From: DAOUKH01 sp965261455
GTDB lineage: Bacteria > Chloroflexota > Dehalococcoidia > SHYB01
DNA length: 64,000 nt
Assembly (NCBI GenBank): GCA_965261455.1
Contig: OZ253453.1
Location: 3,162,001 to 3,226,000 of the forward strand
Direction: 5' to 3'
Shown here: positions 16,675 through 25,473 of the stretch, piece after piece
Layout: every line of letters starts with the position of its first letter
Position numbering within the stretch: the stretch's first letter is position 1
Translations under genes and position numbers: made by a program
Notes under the pieces: generated by a model
Told to the model about the DNA's origin: nothing
Database searches by the model: none
The model's input: only the letters and a program-made list of their open reading frames with translations

Positions 16675-18122
16675 CCATCGTCGCACGGTATCAGGAGGTC
16701 GGCCTGGGTTGGGCCAAGGAGCGCCCTGAGTTCCAGCGGATGCTGGTCGACGCGAGAGACGGGCGATTCGACGCCATCGTCTGCTGGAAGTCCGATCGGC
16801 TGAGTCGCGGGATGTACCCCGCCGCCGCCCTCATGGAAGTCGTGGAGGCGCACGAGATCCGGCTCGAGGCCGTCATGGTCGCCATCGACATGGGGACCTT
16901 CGGCCTCATGGCAGCCATCGGAAAGATGGAGATCGACAACTTCCGCGAACGGGCGACGATGGGGAAGCACGGGGCCGCCAAGCAGGGCCGTATACCAACT
17001 GGTGGACTTCCCTACGGCTACCGCATCGGAGAGGGCCGCAAGGCTGAGGTACTGGAGTCCGAAGCCGAAGTCGTACGGCGCATCTTCCGGCAGTACGTCC
17101 ACGAAGGACTGGGCATGCCCGCCATCGCGTGGCGGCTAACTGACGAGGGCGTCCCTACGCCCAAGCCCGGCAAGCGGTGGCACCAGTCTCAGGTGCATCG
17201 CATCATCGGCAATGCGACCTACAAGGGGACCTGGAGGTACGGCCGGAACAGGACGGTGACGACGGAGGAGGGGACAAGGATCTACGAGCAACCGGGAGGA
17301 GACATGGATTGAGGTCGCGGTCCCTCCGTTGGTTCACAAGGAGATCTGGGAGCGGGCGCAGCAGATGAAGAAACAGCGGTTGGCCACATCGAGGCGGAAC
17401 ACCAAGATGTCCTACCTGCTCCAGCACCTGCTCCGGTGCACCGAGTGCGGGCTGCGTTTCAGGTCGAAGGCCGCTTGGGATTCAAGCAATCGACGCAACG
17501 GGAAGGTCTACCGGTACGAGGCGGCCACGTCGCGGCGCTACTACCACTGCCGCGGCCTCAGTCACCGCCTGCGCTGTCGGGAGCGCCCCTACATCCGGGC
17601 GGAGCGGGTGGAGGATCTGGTCTGGAGCGAGGTGAAACAGTGCTACAAGACCCCGCGCTTATCGTCGCCGGCATCGAAGCTCTGGATGACCGGGAGAGCA
17701 GCGGGTTGACTGAGGAGATTACCAAGGCGGAGCGTGATCTGAGAGGGGTTCAGATGGAGGAGGACCGGGCCATCCGGCTGTACGTGTTGGGGAAGATCAC
17801 CGAAGACCAACTCGACCTTCAGCGCAAGTCATCACCGAGCGCCTGGAGAGCCTCAGAGCGAAGGTGGACGACTACCGCGCACGGGAGGGCCAGCGGGGCC
17901 AGGAAGCGGGAGCTGACGGAGGCGGTGCGGGCATGGGCGAGGGACGTGGGCGAGGGCCTTGACGAGCTAAGCCCCGAGCAGCGCAAGGAAGTCCTGCGGA
18001 TGGTCGTGGCCGAGGTCGCGGTGGACCGGGAGAACAACCTAGACATCACACTGGCGATACCCATCGACGATGAGTCCGTGGCGATTGCCTCGCAACCATC
18101 TCCCAGAGGGAGAGAGGTTTAA
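16526..18122 (+). pseudogene. Large serine recombinase, broken by several frameshifts
   Basis: Joined across frames, the sequence gives a full large serine recombinase. It has a resolvase domain starting AAIYARVSDKSQAEEDKAS (catalytic Ser in RVS) with SDRLSRG. Next come the recombinase domain (GGLPYGYRIG, TYKGTWRYGR), a zinc ribbon CTECGLRF...YYHCRG...RC, and a coiled coil ending near ELSPEQRKEVLRMVVAEV. Breaks lie near 16540 (start ATG 16526 with GGAGGAGGGG, then MKEKP and stop), 17290-17310, 17650, 17825 and 17900. At least four indels outside any slippery context make it a decayed gene. It sits at a change in base composition, as expected for an old island integrase. Its last codons run into a repeat (CTCCCAGAGGGAGAG). 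Confidence 0.85.
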
Positions 18123-18193
18123 AGGGGGGCGCCCCCGCGGAGACCCTTGCGTACGCCTCGTCGCGGAGGGAGCGGGCGCCCACGTTCCCTGAG

Positions 18194-19208
18194 TTCACAA
18201 ACGAAGTGCAACACCAGATTAGGGTGTTGCCATGGGATACCGACAGCTCTCGATTGAGGAACGATGCGAGATTGCCCGCCTACGTGCCGAGGGCGCCGCG
18301 ATCCGGCAAATCGCTGCAGCTCTGGATCGCGCGCCATCGACGGTCGCTCGGGAACTGAGGCGCAATGGATCACGAACGGGTGGCTACCGACCGGTGTACG
18401 CGCATGAGCAGGCCAGGGCGCGCCGCTGGTCCGGCGCCCGCCTCGAACGTGACGACGAGCTGCGCGCCTGCGTCCTCGAACGTCTCAGTTGGGGGTGGTC
18501 GCCGGAGCAGATTGCCGGCCACCTGGCCGAAGCGGCAGGGCGGACGGTGATCTCCTACGAGAGTATCTACCGGTTCATCTATGCTCAGGCCGCCGGCACA
18601 AGAACCACGCCTGGAGGCGCTATCTGCCACGGGCGAAGTGGAAGCGCGGCAGGCGGCGGCGCAAGGGGAGCAGCTCGGCCTCCTTCATCGCGCACCGCCG
18701 ATCGGTCGCCGAACGCCCCGCGGCGGCGGCTGACCGCCAGCGCTTCGGCCACTGGGAGGCCGACCTGATGCTGTTCGGAAGGTCCGGGCCGGTGCTGCTG
18801 GTCCTGCAGGAGCGCCGCTCGCGCCTCCTGTTGATGATGCGAGCGCGTTCGAAGGCGGCGGGCCCGATCGCCGAGACCATCGCCAGGGTGCTGGGGCCGT
18901 TGCCGCCGGCGTTTCGCCAGACGGTCACCTTCGACAATGGGACCGAGTTCGCCCGCCACCACGAGCTCCACGACCTCGGCATCGAGACCTTCTTCTGCGA
19001 CACCTACTCGCCGTGGCAGAAGGGGGGAGTCGAGAACGCCATCGGCCGGCTGCGTCGCTTCCTGCCCCGGAAGATGAACCTAGCGGAGGTGCCGGAGGAG
19101 CGGTTTACGGAAGTGGCGCTGGCGTACAACAATACGCCGCGTAAGTGCCTCGGCTACCGATCGTCGGCCGAGATATTCAAGACCAGAGTGTTGCACTTCA
19201 AATGTGAA
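18194..19208. mobile_element. IS30-like insertion sequence remnant
   Basis: About 1,015 bp bounded by 21-base inverted repeats: 18194-18214 (TTCACA...GAAGTGCAACAC) and 19188-19208, matching at 18 of 21 positions. No convincing target duplication is seen beside the ends (left flank CCCTGAG, right flank TTCACC). The element holds one transposase with an internal frameshift. It lies 70 bases after the recombinase pseudogene. Confidence 0.75.
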
Positions 19209-19235
19209 TTCACCTTCCCGCGTTCGCGGGAATGA
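18232..19235 (+). pseudogene. IS30-family transposase, frameshifted
   Basis: The first frame (18232-18600) encodes the IS30 helix-turn-helix region, MGYRQLSIEERCEIARL and IAAALDRAPSTVARELRRNG, ending near YRFIYAQ. The second (about 18590-19235) gives AWRRYLPRAKWKRG, then the DDE core: Asp in HWEADLMLF, Asp in TFDNGTEF and Glu in GGVENAIGRLRRF. The switch is -1 near 18590-18600, with no slippery heptamer, and IS30 transposases are normally one frame. The second frame also runs through the right inverted repeat and 27 bases beyond it before stopping. Probably inactive. Confidence 0.8.
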
Positions 19236-19283
19236 CGGATACGGGCGGGAGGAAGCGGCGCAGCTAGGCAAAGGGGACGTTCT

Positions 19284-20318
19284 CTAAGAAGGCGCGCCAG
19301 TGCGCGCGGGCGCGAGGCGGCCCGCCGCGAGGTCGATGGCGGTCTCGATGGAGCGGGTGAGGCTGGTGTGGTTGGCGATGCCCTTGCCTGCGATGTCGTA
19401 GGCGGTGCCGTGGTCGACTGAGGTGCGGACGAAGGGGACGCCCATGGTGACGGTCACGCTGTCCTCGAAGCCGTGGACTTTGATGGCGATGTGGCCCTGG
19501 TCGTGGTAGAGGGCGAGCACGGCGTCGAACTCGCCCGCGATGGCTCGGTAGAAGATGGAGTCCGCCGGGTAGGGACCGCGGGCGTCGATGCCCCGCGCCC
19601 GCGCGTCCTCGACGGCGGGAGCGATCTCCTCGATCTCCTCGCGGCCCAGCAGGCCGCCCTCGCCGCCGTGCGGGTTGAGCGCGGAGGCGGCGATCACCGG
19701 GTTTTCGAGGCCCCACTTCCGCAGGCTGTCGCGGGTGAGCTCGAGCTTGGCGAGGATGTTCTCCCGCGTGACGTAGCGCGCGGCCTCGATGAGCGGCTTG
19801 TGCGTGCTGAGGTGGGCGACGCGCAGCCCCTTCGTCATGAGCAGCGTCGCGGTGAGCGTCGAGCCGGCCATCCGGCCCAGGATCTCCTGATGGCCGATGT
19901 CGCCGTGGTAGCCGCCGGCCTGGACGGCTTCCTTGTTGATCGGCGCGGTGACCATGGCGTCGATGCGGCCCGCCAGCGCCAGCCGCGCCGCCTCCTCGAT
20001 GTACTCGACCGAGGCGCGGCCCGCCGCCGCCGTCACCGTGCCGGTTACGACGTCGCCGGGGGCGAGGTTGTCGAGGTCGAGCACGTCGATGAAGCCGGGT
20101 GCGGGGTCGGCGTCCTCGACGCGCTGGATGGGCCGCGCCCGCAGGTCGGCTCCGACGAGCGTTGCCGCTTCGTCGATGGCCCAGGCGGTCCCGATCACGA
20201 CGGGGCGGCAGGTGTCGCGCAGGCCGGGCTCGACCAGCGCCTTGGCGACGATCTCGGGGCCGATCCCTGCCGCGTCGCCCATCGTCACCGCGATCAGCGG
20301 CCGTGACGCTGTGCTCAT
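19284..20318 (-). CDS. pdxA: PdxA family 4-hydroxythreonine-4-phosphate dehydrogenase
   Basis: This 344-residue protein matches PdxA: IAVTMGDAAGIGPEI at the N-terminus, VTAPINKEAVQAGG, GHQEILG (metal His), LNPHGGEGG, ALYHDQGHIAIK (second metal His) and TSVDHGTAYDIAGKG (third). PdxA oxidises 4-phosphohydroxy-L-threonine for vitamin B6 synthesis. The related PdxA2 group acts on phosphorylated four-carbon acids, but the kinase gene that goes with PdxA2 is absent here. I cannot separate the two by eye. The start at ATG 20318 has no ribosome site, and a TATACT lies six bases before it, suggesting a leaderless message. It is the first intact gene to the right of the mobile block. Confidence 0.85.
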   Translation of the reverse strand: MSTASRPLIAVTMGDAAGIGPEIVAKALVEPGLRDTCRPVVIGTAWAIDEAATLVGADLRARPIQRVEDADPAPGFIDVLDLDNLAPGDVVTGTVTAAAGRASVEYIEEAARLALAGRIDAMVTAPINKEAVQAGGYHGDIGHQEILGRMAGSTLTATLLMTKGLRVAHLSTHKPLIEAARYVTRENILAKLELTRDSLRKWGLENPVIAASALNPHGGEGGLLGREEIEEIAPAVEDARARGIDARGPYPADSIFYRAIAGEFDAVLALYHDQGHIAIKVHGFEDSVTVTMGVPFVRTSVDHGTAYDIAGKGIANHTSLTRSIETAIDLAAGRLAPARTGAPS

Positions 20319-20324
20319 AGCGGG

Positions 20325-20330
20325 AGTATA
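20325..20330 (-). promoter_or_regulatory. Candidate leaderless promoter -10 (TATACT) of pdxA
   Basis: On the minus strand TATACT is followed by CCCGCT and then ATG at 20318. A -10 element ending six bases before the start codon would place transcription initiation on or beside the A of ATG. The same geometry recurs before the nitronate monooxygenase gene at 39478. Confidence 0.5.
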
Positions 20331-20352
20331 CGCCTCGCGGGTTAAGGCGTGG

Positions 20353-21330
20353 TTAGCGCCGCCTCGACCCCGCCTCCGGGTTTACGCAGTGGGGCGGCGT
20401 TTTGCCTTCCAGCGCGGCTACGATGTTGCGCGCCGCCATCTCGGCCATCTTCAACCGCGTGGCGCGGCTCGCGCTGGCGATATGCGGGGTCACCAGGACG
20501 TTGTCGAGGGAGAGGAGGGGGTCGTTGGCGGGGAGCGGCTCGGGCTCGGTGACGTCGAGGGCGGCGCCGGCGATGCTCCCCGACTTGGCCGCGTCGTAGA
20601 GCGCCTTGGGGTCGACGACCTCCCCGCGCGAGGTGTTGATCAGGTAGGCGGTGGACTTCATGAGCCGCAGCTCTCGTTCGCCGATCATGTGGCGGGTCTC
20701 TTCCGAGAGCGGAACGTGCAGCGTGACGAAGTCCGACTCGCGGAGCAGGGTGTCGAGGTCGGTGGGCGACCCGTCGGCGGCGTCCGGCTTGGGCGTCCGG
20801 GACGTGTAGCGCACGCGCATGCCGAATCCGGCGCCGCGCCGGGCCACCGCCGAGCCGATACGGCCCATGCCGACGATGCCGAGGGCGGCGCCGTGAACGT
20901 CGGCGCCGAGGAAGTCCATCGGGCCCCACGTCGTCCATTCGCCGCGGCGCACGGAGCGCTCCGACTCGGAGACACGGCGCGTCAAGGCGAGCAGCAGGGT
21001 GAAGGTGAAGTCGGCGGTGGTCTCGGTGAGGACGCCTGGGGTGTTGCCTACGTAGACACCGCGGCGGGTGGCCGCGGGCACGTCGATGTTGTTATAGCCC
21101 ACGGCCATGTTGCTGACGACGCGCAGGCGCGGAGATGCGTCGAGCAGGGGCGAGTCGATGCGGTCGGTGAGCAGGGAAAAGAGGCCGTCGCAGCGCGCCG
21201 TTCGCTCGCGCAGCGCCTCGTAGGGCGGCGGCTCGTGGTGGGGCCAGACCTCGACGTCGGCGGCGGCGCGAATCAAGCCGAGCGCCTCGTCGAAGACGGG
21301 GCGCGTGACGAATACGAAGGGCCGGCCCAT
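20353..21330 (-). CDS. D-isomer specific 2-hydroxyacid dehydrogenase
   Basis: The 325-residue enzyme has the family layout. It has NMAVGYNNIDVPAATRRGVYVGNTPG, the NAD(P) Rossmann motif GIVGMGRIGSAVA, active-site Arg in LINTSRGEVVD, Glu in DVTEPEPLP and His in VTPHIASAS. This Arg-Glu-His set reduces 2-keto acids such as glyoxylate or hydroxypyruvate. The sequence is closest in style to GhrB-like enzymes, but the substrate is not certain. The PdxA gene begins 22 bases past its end, so the two might be cotranscribed, although PdxA appears to have its own promoter in the gap. Confidence 0.87.
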   Translation of the reverse strand: MGRPFVFVTRPVFDEALGLIRAAADVEVWPHHEPPPYEALRERTARCDGLFSLLTDRIDSPLLDASPRLRVVSNMAVGYNNIDVPAATRRGVYVGNTPGVLTETTADFTFTLLLALTRRVSESERSVRRGEWTTWGPMDFLGADVHGAALGIVGMGRIGSAVARRGAGFGMRVRYTSRTPKPDAADGSPTDLDTLLRESDFVTLHVPLSEETRHMIGERELRLMKSTAYLINTSRGEVVDPKALYDAAKSGSIAGAALDVTEPEPLPANDPLLSLDNVLVTPHIASASRATRLKMAEMAARNIVAALEGKTPPHCVNPEAGSRRR

Positions 21331-21343
21331 CGCCAGCGCCGGC

Positions 21344-21739
21344 TTAGAGTGAGCCGGCGGTCGCGGCGATGGCCTCGCGCACGCGGTCCGGGGCCTGGCC
21401 GCGCAGGGCGTCCCGGTCCACCGTCTTCGCCAGGTCGATGAAGCCGGCGGTCTGGATCATCTCGGGCAGATGCTCGCCGATCTGCCGCATCGACCAGTCC
21501 ATCGCGTCGCCGATTTCCTTGGGGTCGAGATCCAGTTGCCCCGGGGCGCTGGGCGGCATGTGATAGTGCGGCTCCTTGCGGAAGCAATCGAACCGCAGCA
21601 CCTGAGTGCGCTCGCCGGCGACGTCGCCGTAGACCTCGATGCTCACGCCCCCGTCCTTTTCGCCAAGCTCGCGGTGGAGCACCGTGAAGCTCAGCCCGCC
21701 GACGTCGAACGTCTTCTTTTCGCTAACCCGCATCTCCAT
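21344..21739 (-). CDS. Small soluble protein of unknown function
   Basis: A 131-residue protein beginning MEMRVSEKKTFDVGGLSFTV. Features are a charged N-terminal beta region, FDCFRKEPHYHMPPSAPGQ near the middle, and a helical C-terminal half ending IAATAGSL. The HYH triplet could bind metal. I do not recognise the family. The longer frame starts at 21820, but ATG 21739 has GAGGAGG five bases upstream, which decides the start. It ends 13 bases before the dehydrogenase start at 21330 and is probably cotranscribed with it. Confidence 0.65.
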   Translation of the reverse strand: MEMRVSEKKTFDVGGLSFTVLHRELGEKDGGVSIEVYGDVAGERTQVLRFDCFRKEPHYHMPPSAPGQLDLDPKEIGDAMDWSMRQIGEHLPEMIQTAGFIDLAKTVDRDALRGQAPDRVREAIAATAGSL

Positions 21740-21823
21740 GGCAGCCTCCTCGTCTGGCGCTATTTTACCCGACGCGGGGCACCGTGTCGGGGTGGAGACC
21801 GACCAACCTTGACGAAGCACCCG

Positions 21824-22108
21824 CTAAGCCGAGAATTGCAGTTTGACACCGCAGGCGGCCGATACCTTCGCGAGGGTGTCGAGCCGCGGGTTCCGTTGGC
21901 CGGCCAACGTTCGGGAGAGTGCCACCCGGTCCAGGTTGGCCCGGCGCGCAAGTTCGGATATGCCGCCCCGTGCCGCCGCGACGTTGCGGAACGCCTTCAT
22001 CAGCAGGCGCGGGTCGTCGCCCATTCCGTCAACCGCCGCGTTCAGGTAGGCGGCGATCTCCTCAGGCGTCTTGAGGTAGTCGCTGGCCTTATGTGCCTTT
22101 ACTGGCAT
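21824..22108 (-). CDS. HigA-like addiction-module antidote protein
   Basis: A 94-residue protein of the 'probable addiction module antidote' type. It begins MPVKAHKASDYLKTPEEIAAYLNAA and ends with a helix-turn-helix (GGISELARRANLDRVALSRTLAGQRNPRLDTLAKVSAACG). In this family the antitoxin lies downstream of a small RelE/HigB-like toxin and represses the pair. Here the toxin gene upstream is truncated, so this looks like an orphan antitoxin. ATG 22108 is chosen because family members begin with this segment, and the frame upstream belongs to the toxin remnant. No strong ribosome site is seen, consistent with former coupling to the toxin. Confidence 0.82.
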   Translation of the reverse strand: MPVKAHKASDYLKTPEEIAAYLNAAVDGMGDDPRLLMKAFRNVAAARGGISELARRANLDRVALSRTLAGQRNPRLDTLAKVSAACGVKLQFSA

Positions 22109-22116
22109 GGTGCTGC

Positions 22117-22293
22117 TCACTGCTGGAAGTCGATCCGAAGCTCGGAGACACCCCCACCGACGCTCTTGCAACCGCCGAAGTTGCCAAGCTCCACTCGGTC
22201 GATCCGTGTTTGAACGCGTGCGCGAGTCTGGATGCTTTGCCTGCGGAACCATGCGTCAAAGGAGTCCCTACCGTCATTGGTGACGTAGTGGAC
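22117..22293 (-). pseudogene. Truncated HigB/RelE-type toxin remnant
   Basis: Read on the minus strand in frame with the TGA at 22117-22119, the peptide is VHYVTNDGRDSFDAWF...RARVQTRIDRVELGNFGG...GVSELRIDFQQ. This matches the first half of phage-derived Gp49-like/HigB toxins, which normally continue with a GPGYRVYF strand and about 40 more residues. Here a stop follows DFQQ, eight bases before the antitoxin ATG. No ATG, GTG or TTG opens the frame between the upstream TGA and this segment. The remnant has lost its C-terminus and probably its start. Confidence 0.7.
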
Positions 22294-22312
22294 AATTTTA
22301 GTATGCTCAAGT

Positions 22313-22330
22313 TGTAGCCTATTAGCTACA
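22313..22330. promoter_or_regulatory. Inverted repeat upstream of the toxin remnant, possible operator
   Basis: TGTAGC (22313-22318) and GCTACA (22325-22330) flank six A/T-rich bases. It lies just upstream of the toxin remnant/antitoxin locus, where HigA-type repressors bind. No binding data; inferred from position and symmetry. Confidence 0.4.
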
Positions 22331-22387
22331 CCAAGTCAAGCGTCGCTGTTGTCGTAAACGATTGGCCGGCGGTGAGGCGCCGTCCCC

Positions 22388-23308
22388 CTAGCCCCTCGGC
22401 GCGAGGGCGGCGCAGGTGTTCTCGAAGGCGTCGGGGATGCGGTCGGAGGCGGCGCGCGTCGAGAGGATGAGCAGCTCCGCGCCTTGGTCGAAGAAGTCGT
22501 TCATGCTGGCCTTGACTTGGGCCGCCGTTCCGTAGAGGGAGAGTTCGTCCACCATCTCGTCGCTGACCGCGGCGATGGCGGCTTGGTTGTCGCCGCGGGC
22601 CAACGCCGCGCCGGAGGCCTCCGCCTCCGCGCCGTAGCCCGCCTCGGCCATCAGCGCGCGATAGAAAGGGAGGCGCTGGTAGAAGGCCACGCCGGCGCGG
22701 GCGACCTCGCGGGCCTCGTCGACGTTTTCGGAGAGCGCGCAGCCGAGGAAGAGGCAGGTCTTGGCCGTGGTCTTGCCGTCAGTCCGCCGCGCCGCGCCGT
22801 CTTGGAGCGCCCGCACCCATTGGGGCAGCAGCTTCTTGGGGATCATGTTGAGGATCGCGCCGTCGGAGAGCTCGCCGGCCGTTGCCGTCATCTTCTGGCG
22901 CAGCGCGCCGATGTAGAGGCTGGGGTCGCCCCACGTCTCTCCCTGCATCGCCGCGACGTAGTTGCGCAGCGCGGTGAGTGGCTTGGACATGTCAATCCCG
23001 CGCGGCTCGTTCGAGGGTTGGTGGGCCGTCCCGAGGCCGAGGTCCATCCGTCCGCCGGAGACCTCGTTGATGTAGGAAGTCTCCTGGGCGCAGATCGCGG
23101 GATGGCGCAGGTAGAAGTTCGTGATCGCCGAGCCGACCCGCACCCGCTCGGTGGCGAGCGCCATGTGCAGGCAGAGCGCCAGGCTCCCGACACCGGATTC
23201 GGTGGAGTAGACGCCGTGGTAGCCGGCACGCTCGACCATCCTCGCCTGCTCGGCGACTTTGGCCAACTCGCCTTTGCCGCTTGAAACGACCAGCCCGATC
23301 TCTCGCAT
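22388..23308 (-). CDS. LLM-class (luciferase-like) flavin/F420 oxidoreductase
   Basis: The 306-residue protein has a TIM-barrel luciferase-like pattern. It has MREIGLVVSSGKGELAKVAEQARMVERAGYHGVYSTE, ATERVRVGSAITNFYLRHPA, YINEVSGGRMDLGLGTA, then a late LYGTAAQVKASMNDFFDQGAELLIL. Members use FMNH2 or reduced F420 for monooxygenation or hydride transfer, and the sequence alone does not decide the cofactor. GGGAGG lies seven bases before ATG 23308. It is a single gene flanked by short gaps. A second LLM-family protein is encoded at 43065. Confidence 0.85.
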   Translation of the reverse strand: MREIGLVVSSGKGELAKVAEQARMVERAGYHGVYSTESGVGSLALCLHMALATERVRVGSAITNFYLRHPAICAQETSYINEVSGGRMDLGLGTAHQPSNEPRGIDMSKPLTALRNYVAAMQGETWGDPSLYIGALRQKMTATAGELSDGAILNMIPKKLLPQWVRALQDGAARRTDGKTTAKTCLFLGCALSENVDEAREVARAGVAFYQRLPFYRALMAEAGYGAEAEASGAALARGDNQAAIAAVSDEMVDELSLYGTAAQVKASMNDFFDQGAELLILSTRAASDRIPDAFENTCAALAPRG

Positions 23309-23479
23309 GTGGAGCCTCCCAGAGGGAAATCGGGCGCATCATACACCGGCTGGTGCCTCTGAGCCGCGGGAGTAGGGGGTACTCCCTCCCCCAACGGAGG
23401 CTCTAGCGTAGGTGGCGCTGGCGGTGTTGAAGGGCTTCGATGGCCTTCGGTGGTTGTCGGGGGGGGGCCGGCCCCTTCC

Positions 23480-24355
23480 CTAGTCCACGGTGAGGTTGAT
23501 GTCGAGGGCGGGGGCGGAGTGGGTGAGGGCGCCGACGGAGATGAAGTCGACGCCGGCCTCGGCGGCTTGGCGCGCGGCCTCGAGGGTGACGCCGCCGGAG
23601 GCTTCCGTCTTCGACCGCCCGGCGACGGCGCGGACCGCGTCGGCGAGCCGGGCCGGCGTCATGTTGTCGAGCAGGATGAGGTCGGGGGCCGCCGCCGCCG
23701 CCTCGTCCGCCTCTTCCGGGGTCGTGACCTCGATCTCGATCGTCATGCCGGGGGGCGCCTTGGCCCGGGCCCGCTCGACGATCTCGGCAAGGCCCAGCCC
23801 CCCGCGGCGCAGCGTTGCGATGTGGTTGTCCTTGATCAGTACGGCGTCGGCGAGTCCGAGTCGGTGGTTGTAGCCGCCGCCGGCGCGCACGGCATATTTT
23901 TCGAGGAGCCGCAGCCCCGGCGTCGTCTTGCGGGTGTCGAGGATGCGCGCGCCCGTTCCGTCGACGGCGGCGGCGAAGCGCGCCGTCAGGGTCGCGATGC
24001 CGCTGAGGCGCTGCAACAGGTTCAGGGCCAGGCGTTCTCCCGCAAGTATCGACCCCAGTGCCCCCTCGACGACGGCCAGCGTCTGACCGGCCTCCACCGC
24101 GGCCCCGTCGCGCGTCTCGGAGGAGAAGCGCAGGCCCTGGTCGAGCTGGTGAAAGACCTCGGAGGCGGCGGGCAGCCCGGCCACGATCCCCGGCGCCTTG
24201 GCCACGAAGCGGCCGGCGCCGAGCTCCTTCGCCTCGATGAGGACCCGCGTGGTGACGTCGTCGTCCGCGCCGTCCTCGCCGAGACCGAAGCGCGCGATGT
24301 CCTCCACGGCCTCGTGGAGCAGCTCGGCAGGGACCTCTCTGGGGAAATCAGCCAC
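23480..24355 (-). CDS. nadC: Nicotinate-nucleotide pyrophosphorylase (carboxylating), NadC
   Basis: A 291-residue quinolinate phosphoribosyltransferase. It has GEDGADDDVTTRVLI near the N-terminus, GERLALNLLQRLSGIATLTARF, ILDTRKTTPGLRLLEKYAVRAGGGYNHRLGLAD, VLIKDNHI, IEIEVTTPEEADEA, LILLDNMTP and SGGVTLEAARQAAEAGVDFISVGALTHSAPALD, all family landmarks. It converts quinolinate and PRPP to nicotinate mononucleotide in NAD synthesis. The start is GTG 24355, two bases after the stop of the peptidase-antitoxin gene, so NadC may be translated from the TA transcript. No nadA or nadB is in the window. Confidence 0.92.
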   Translation of the reverse strand: MADFPREVPAELLHEAVEDIARFGLGEDGADDDVTTRVLIEAKELGAGRFVAKAPGIVAGLPAASEVFHQLDQGLRFSSETRDGAAVEAGQTLAVVEGALGSILAGERLALNLLQRLSGIATLTARFAAAVDGTGARILDTRKTTPGLRLLEKYAVRAGGGYNHRLGLADAVLIKDNHIATLRRGGLGLAEIVERARAKAPPGMTIEIEVTTPEEADEAAAAAPDLILLDNMTPARLADAVRAVAGRSKTEASGGVTLEAARQAAEAGVDFISVGALTHSAPALDINLTVD

Positions 24356-24357
24356 GG

Positions 24358-25473
24358 TTATTTCTGTGGCCGGCGTGTCCGCCGGGACGCGGTCTCATCG
24401 GTCCAGGCAAGGCGCGACCGCAAATTGTTGAGATGCTGGTGCCCGATCACTTTGTCGTGCTGAAGTCGGCCGACGACGACGCCCGGCGACACGCGCATCG
24501 CATGAGCGAACTGGCTGACCTCATTGCCGCTCGGTCGATTGGCCTGCGTAAAGTCGGCGTAGGCTTGGGGGGGCAAGAGAAAGTTTCCCGCAAACCGGTC
24601 GGCCTTGCGCTCGTCATCGTCCTGGCTGCGGTCTTGGCTCCACTCAATATAGACTCTCTTCTTCCGATCGAGTACGTGGGAGGCCTCGTGGAAGAAAGTG
24701 AACCAGAAGATGTCCTCCCATCTCCACCGGATCGACATCTGGATCATGGCCTTGCGCGGACTTAGCCACCGCGTTACCCCGTTGGCGCCGATTTTGGGCA
24801 GTTCCTTTACGACAACGAGCGCGACGCCTGCTGCGGCGCATAGGTCTACAATTGAGGAAAGTACCGTCGGTACCGGCTTCCTCGCGTGATCGTTCCGAAT
24901 CTTGCGCAACACTTGCTCGAATCTCGCTGCGTCGAACGCGGCGGTTTCGATATTCTGTGCCTTGATCCACCCTCGGCGCAGCCATACCGCCAAGGCCTCC
25001 TCAGAGACTTCGCGGTTGCCCGTGATCCTGAATGCCCCCTCGAAAGCGAAGGACTTGATGTCGCCCGGAGAAGCTACGCCGAAGAAATTTAGCAACTCCC
25101 GCACACGATCAACCGGGTCGGTGTGTCGCTCGACCCACCCGCGCTTCTCCATTTCTAGCACGGGGTACTGTTTGATCAAAGGCGTGTACCCCTCGAGCCG
25201 TTTCCGCTCCGCGATGCGGGCTTCCGTGAGCCGACGGTTCGTCTCCAGGTTCATCCACGCATGGGCGGGGATGCCAAGGACTCGTTCGAGCTGCAACGCC
25301 GTGTCTTGGGTTACCCGCTTCGTACCCTTGATGATCTCGTTGATCTTTGGTGCCGGCCGTCCCATGCGCCGAGCCAGCTCCTGCTGGCTCATGCCGATCT
25401 CCTCCAGCTCGTTGAGGAGAATCTCGCCGGGCGTAGTCGGGGTGTCGGAATAGATGACTTTGCTGTTAGTCAT
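24358..25473 (-). CDS. HigA-type HTH antitoxin fused to ImmA/IrrE-like metallopeptidase
   Basis: A 371-residue protein. Residues about 10-75 form a HigA-like helix-turn-helix (TPGEILLNELEEIGMSQQELARRMGRPAPKINEIIKG). The C-terminal part holds FFHEASHVLDRKKR, the HExxH zinc-peptidase motif of ImmA/IrrE proteins, with FAGNFLLPPQAY downstream. ATG 25473 overlaps the toxin stop by eight bases, classic toxin-first HigBA organisation. The peptidase domain may cut the antitoxin or another repressor to release the toxin, which is inference. NadC begins two bases after its stop. Confidence 0.85.
   Translation of the reverse strand: MTNSKVIYSDTPTTPGEILLNELEEIGMSQQELARRMGRPAPKINEIIKGTKRVTQDTALQLERVLGIPAHAWMNLETNRRLTEARIAERKRLEGYTPLIKQYPVLEMEKRGWVERHTDPVDRVRELLNFFGVASPGDIKSFAFEGAFRITGNREVSEEALAVWLRRGWIKAQNIETAAFDAARFEQVLRKIRNDHARKPVPTVLSSIVDLCAAAGVALVVVKELPKIGANGVTRWLSPRKAMIQMSIRWRWEDIFWFTFFHEASHVLDRKKRVYIEWSQDRSQDDDERKADRFAGNFLLPPQAYADFTQANRPSGNEVSQFAHAMRVSPGVVVGRLQHDKVIGHQHLNNLRSRLAWTDETASRRTRRPQK

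Noticed and set aside
18585..18605. Programmed -1 frameshift in the IS30-like transposase
   Set aside because: No slippery heptamer is present, the family normally uses one frame, and the neighbouring recombinase is broken too.
19933..21441. 502-codon plus-strand frame across pdxA and the dehydrogenase
   Set aside because: It spans two minus-strand genes with clear catalytic motifs and shows only low-complexity Arg/Gly/Ala sequence.
23464..23475. Palindrome GGGGCCGGCCCC near the end of nadC
   Set aside because: Short, low-complexity GC palindrome expected by chance in such GC-rich DNA.
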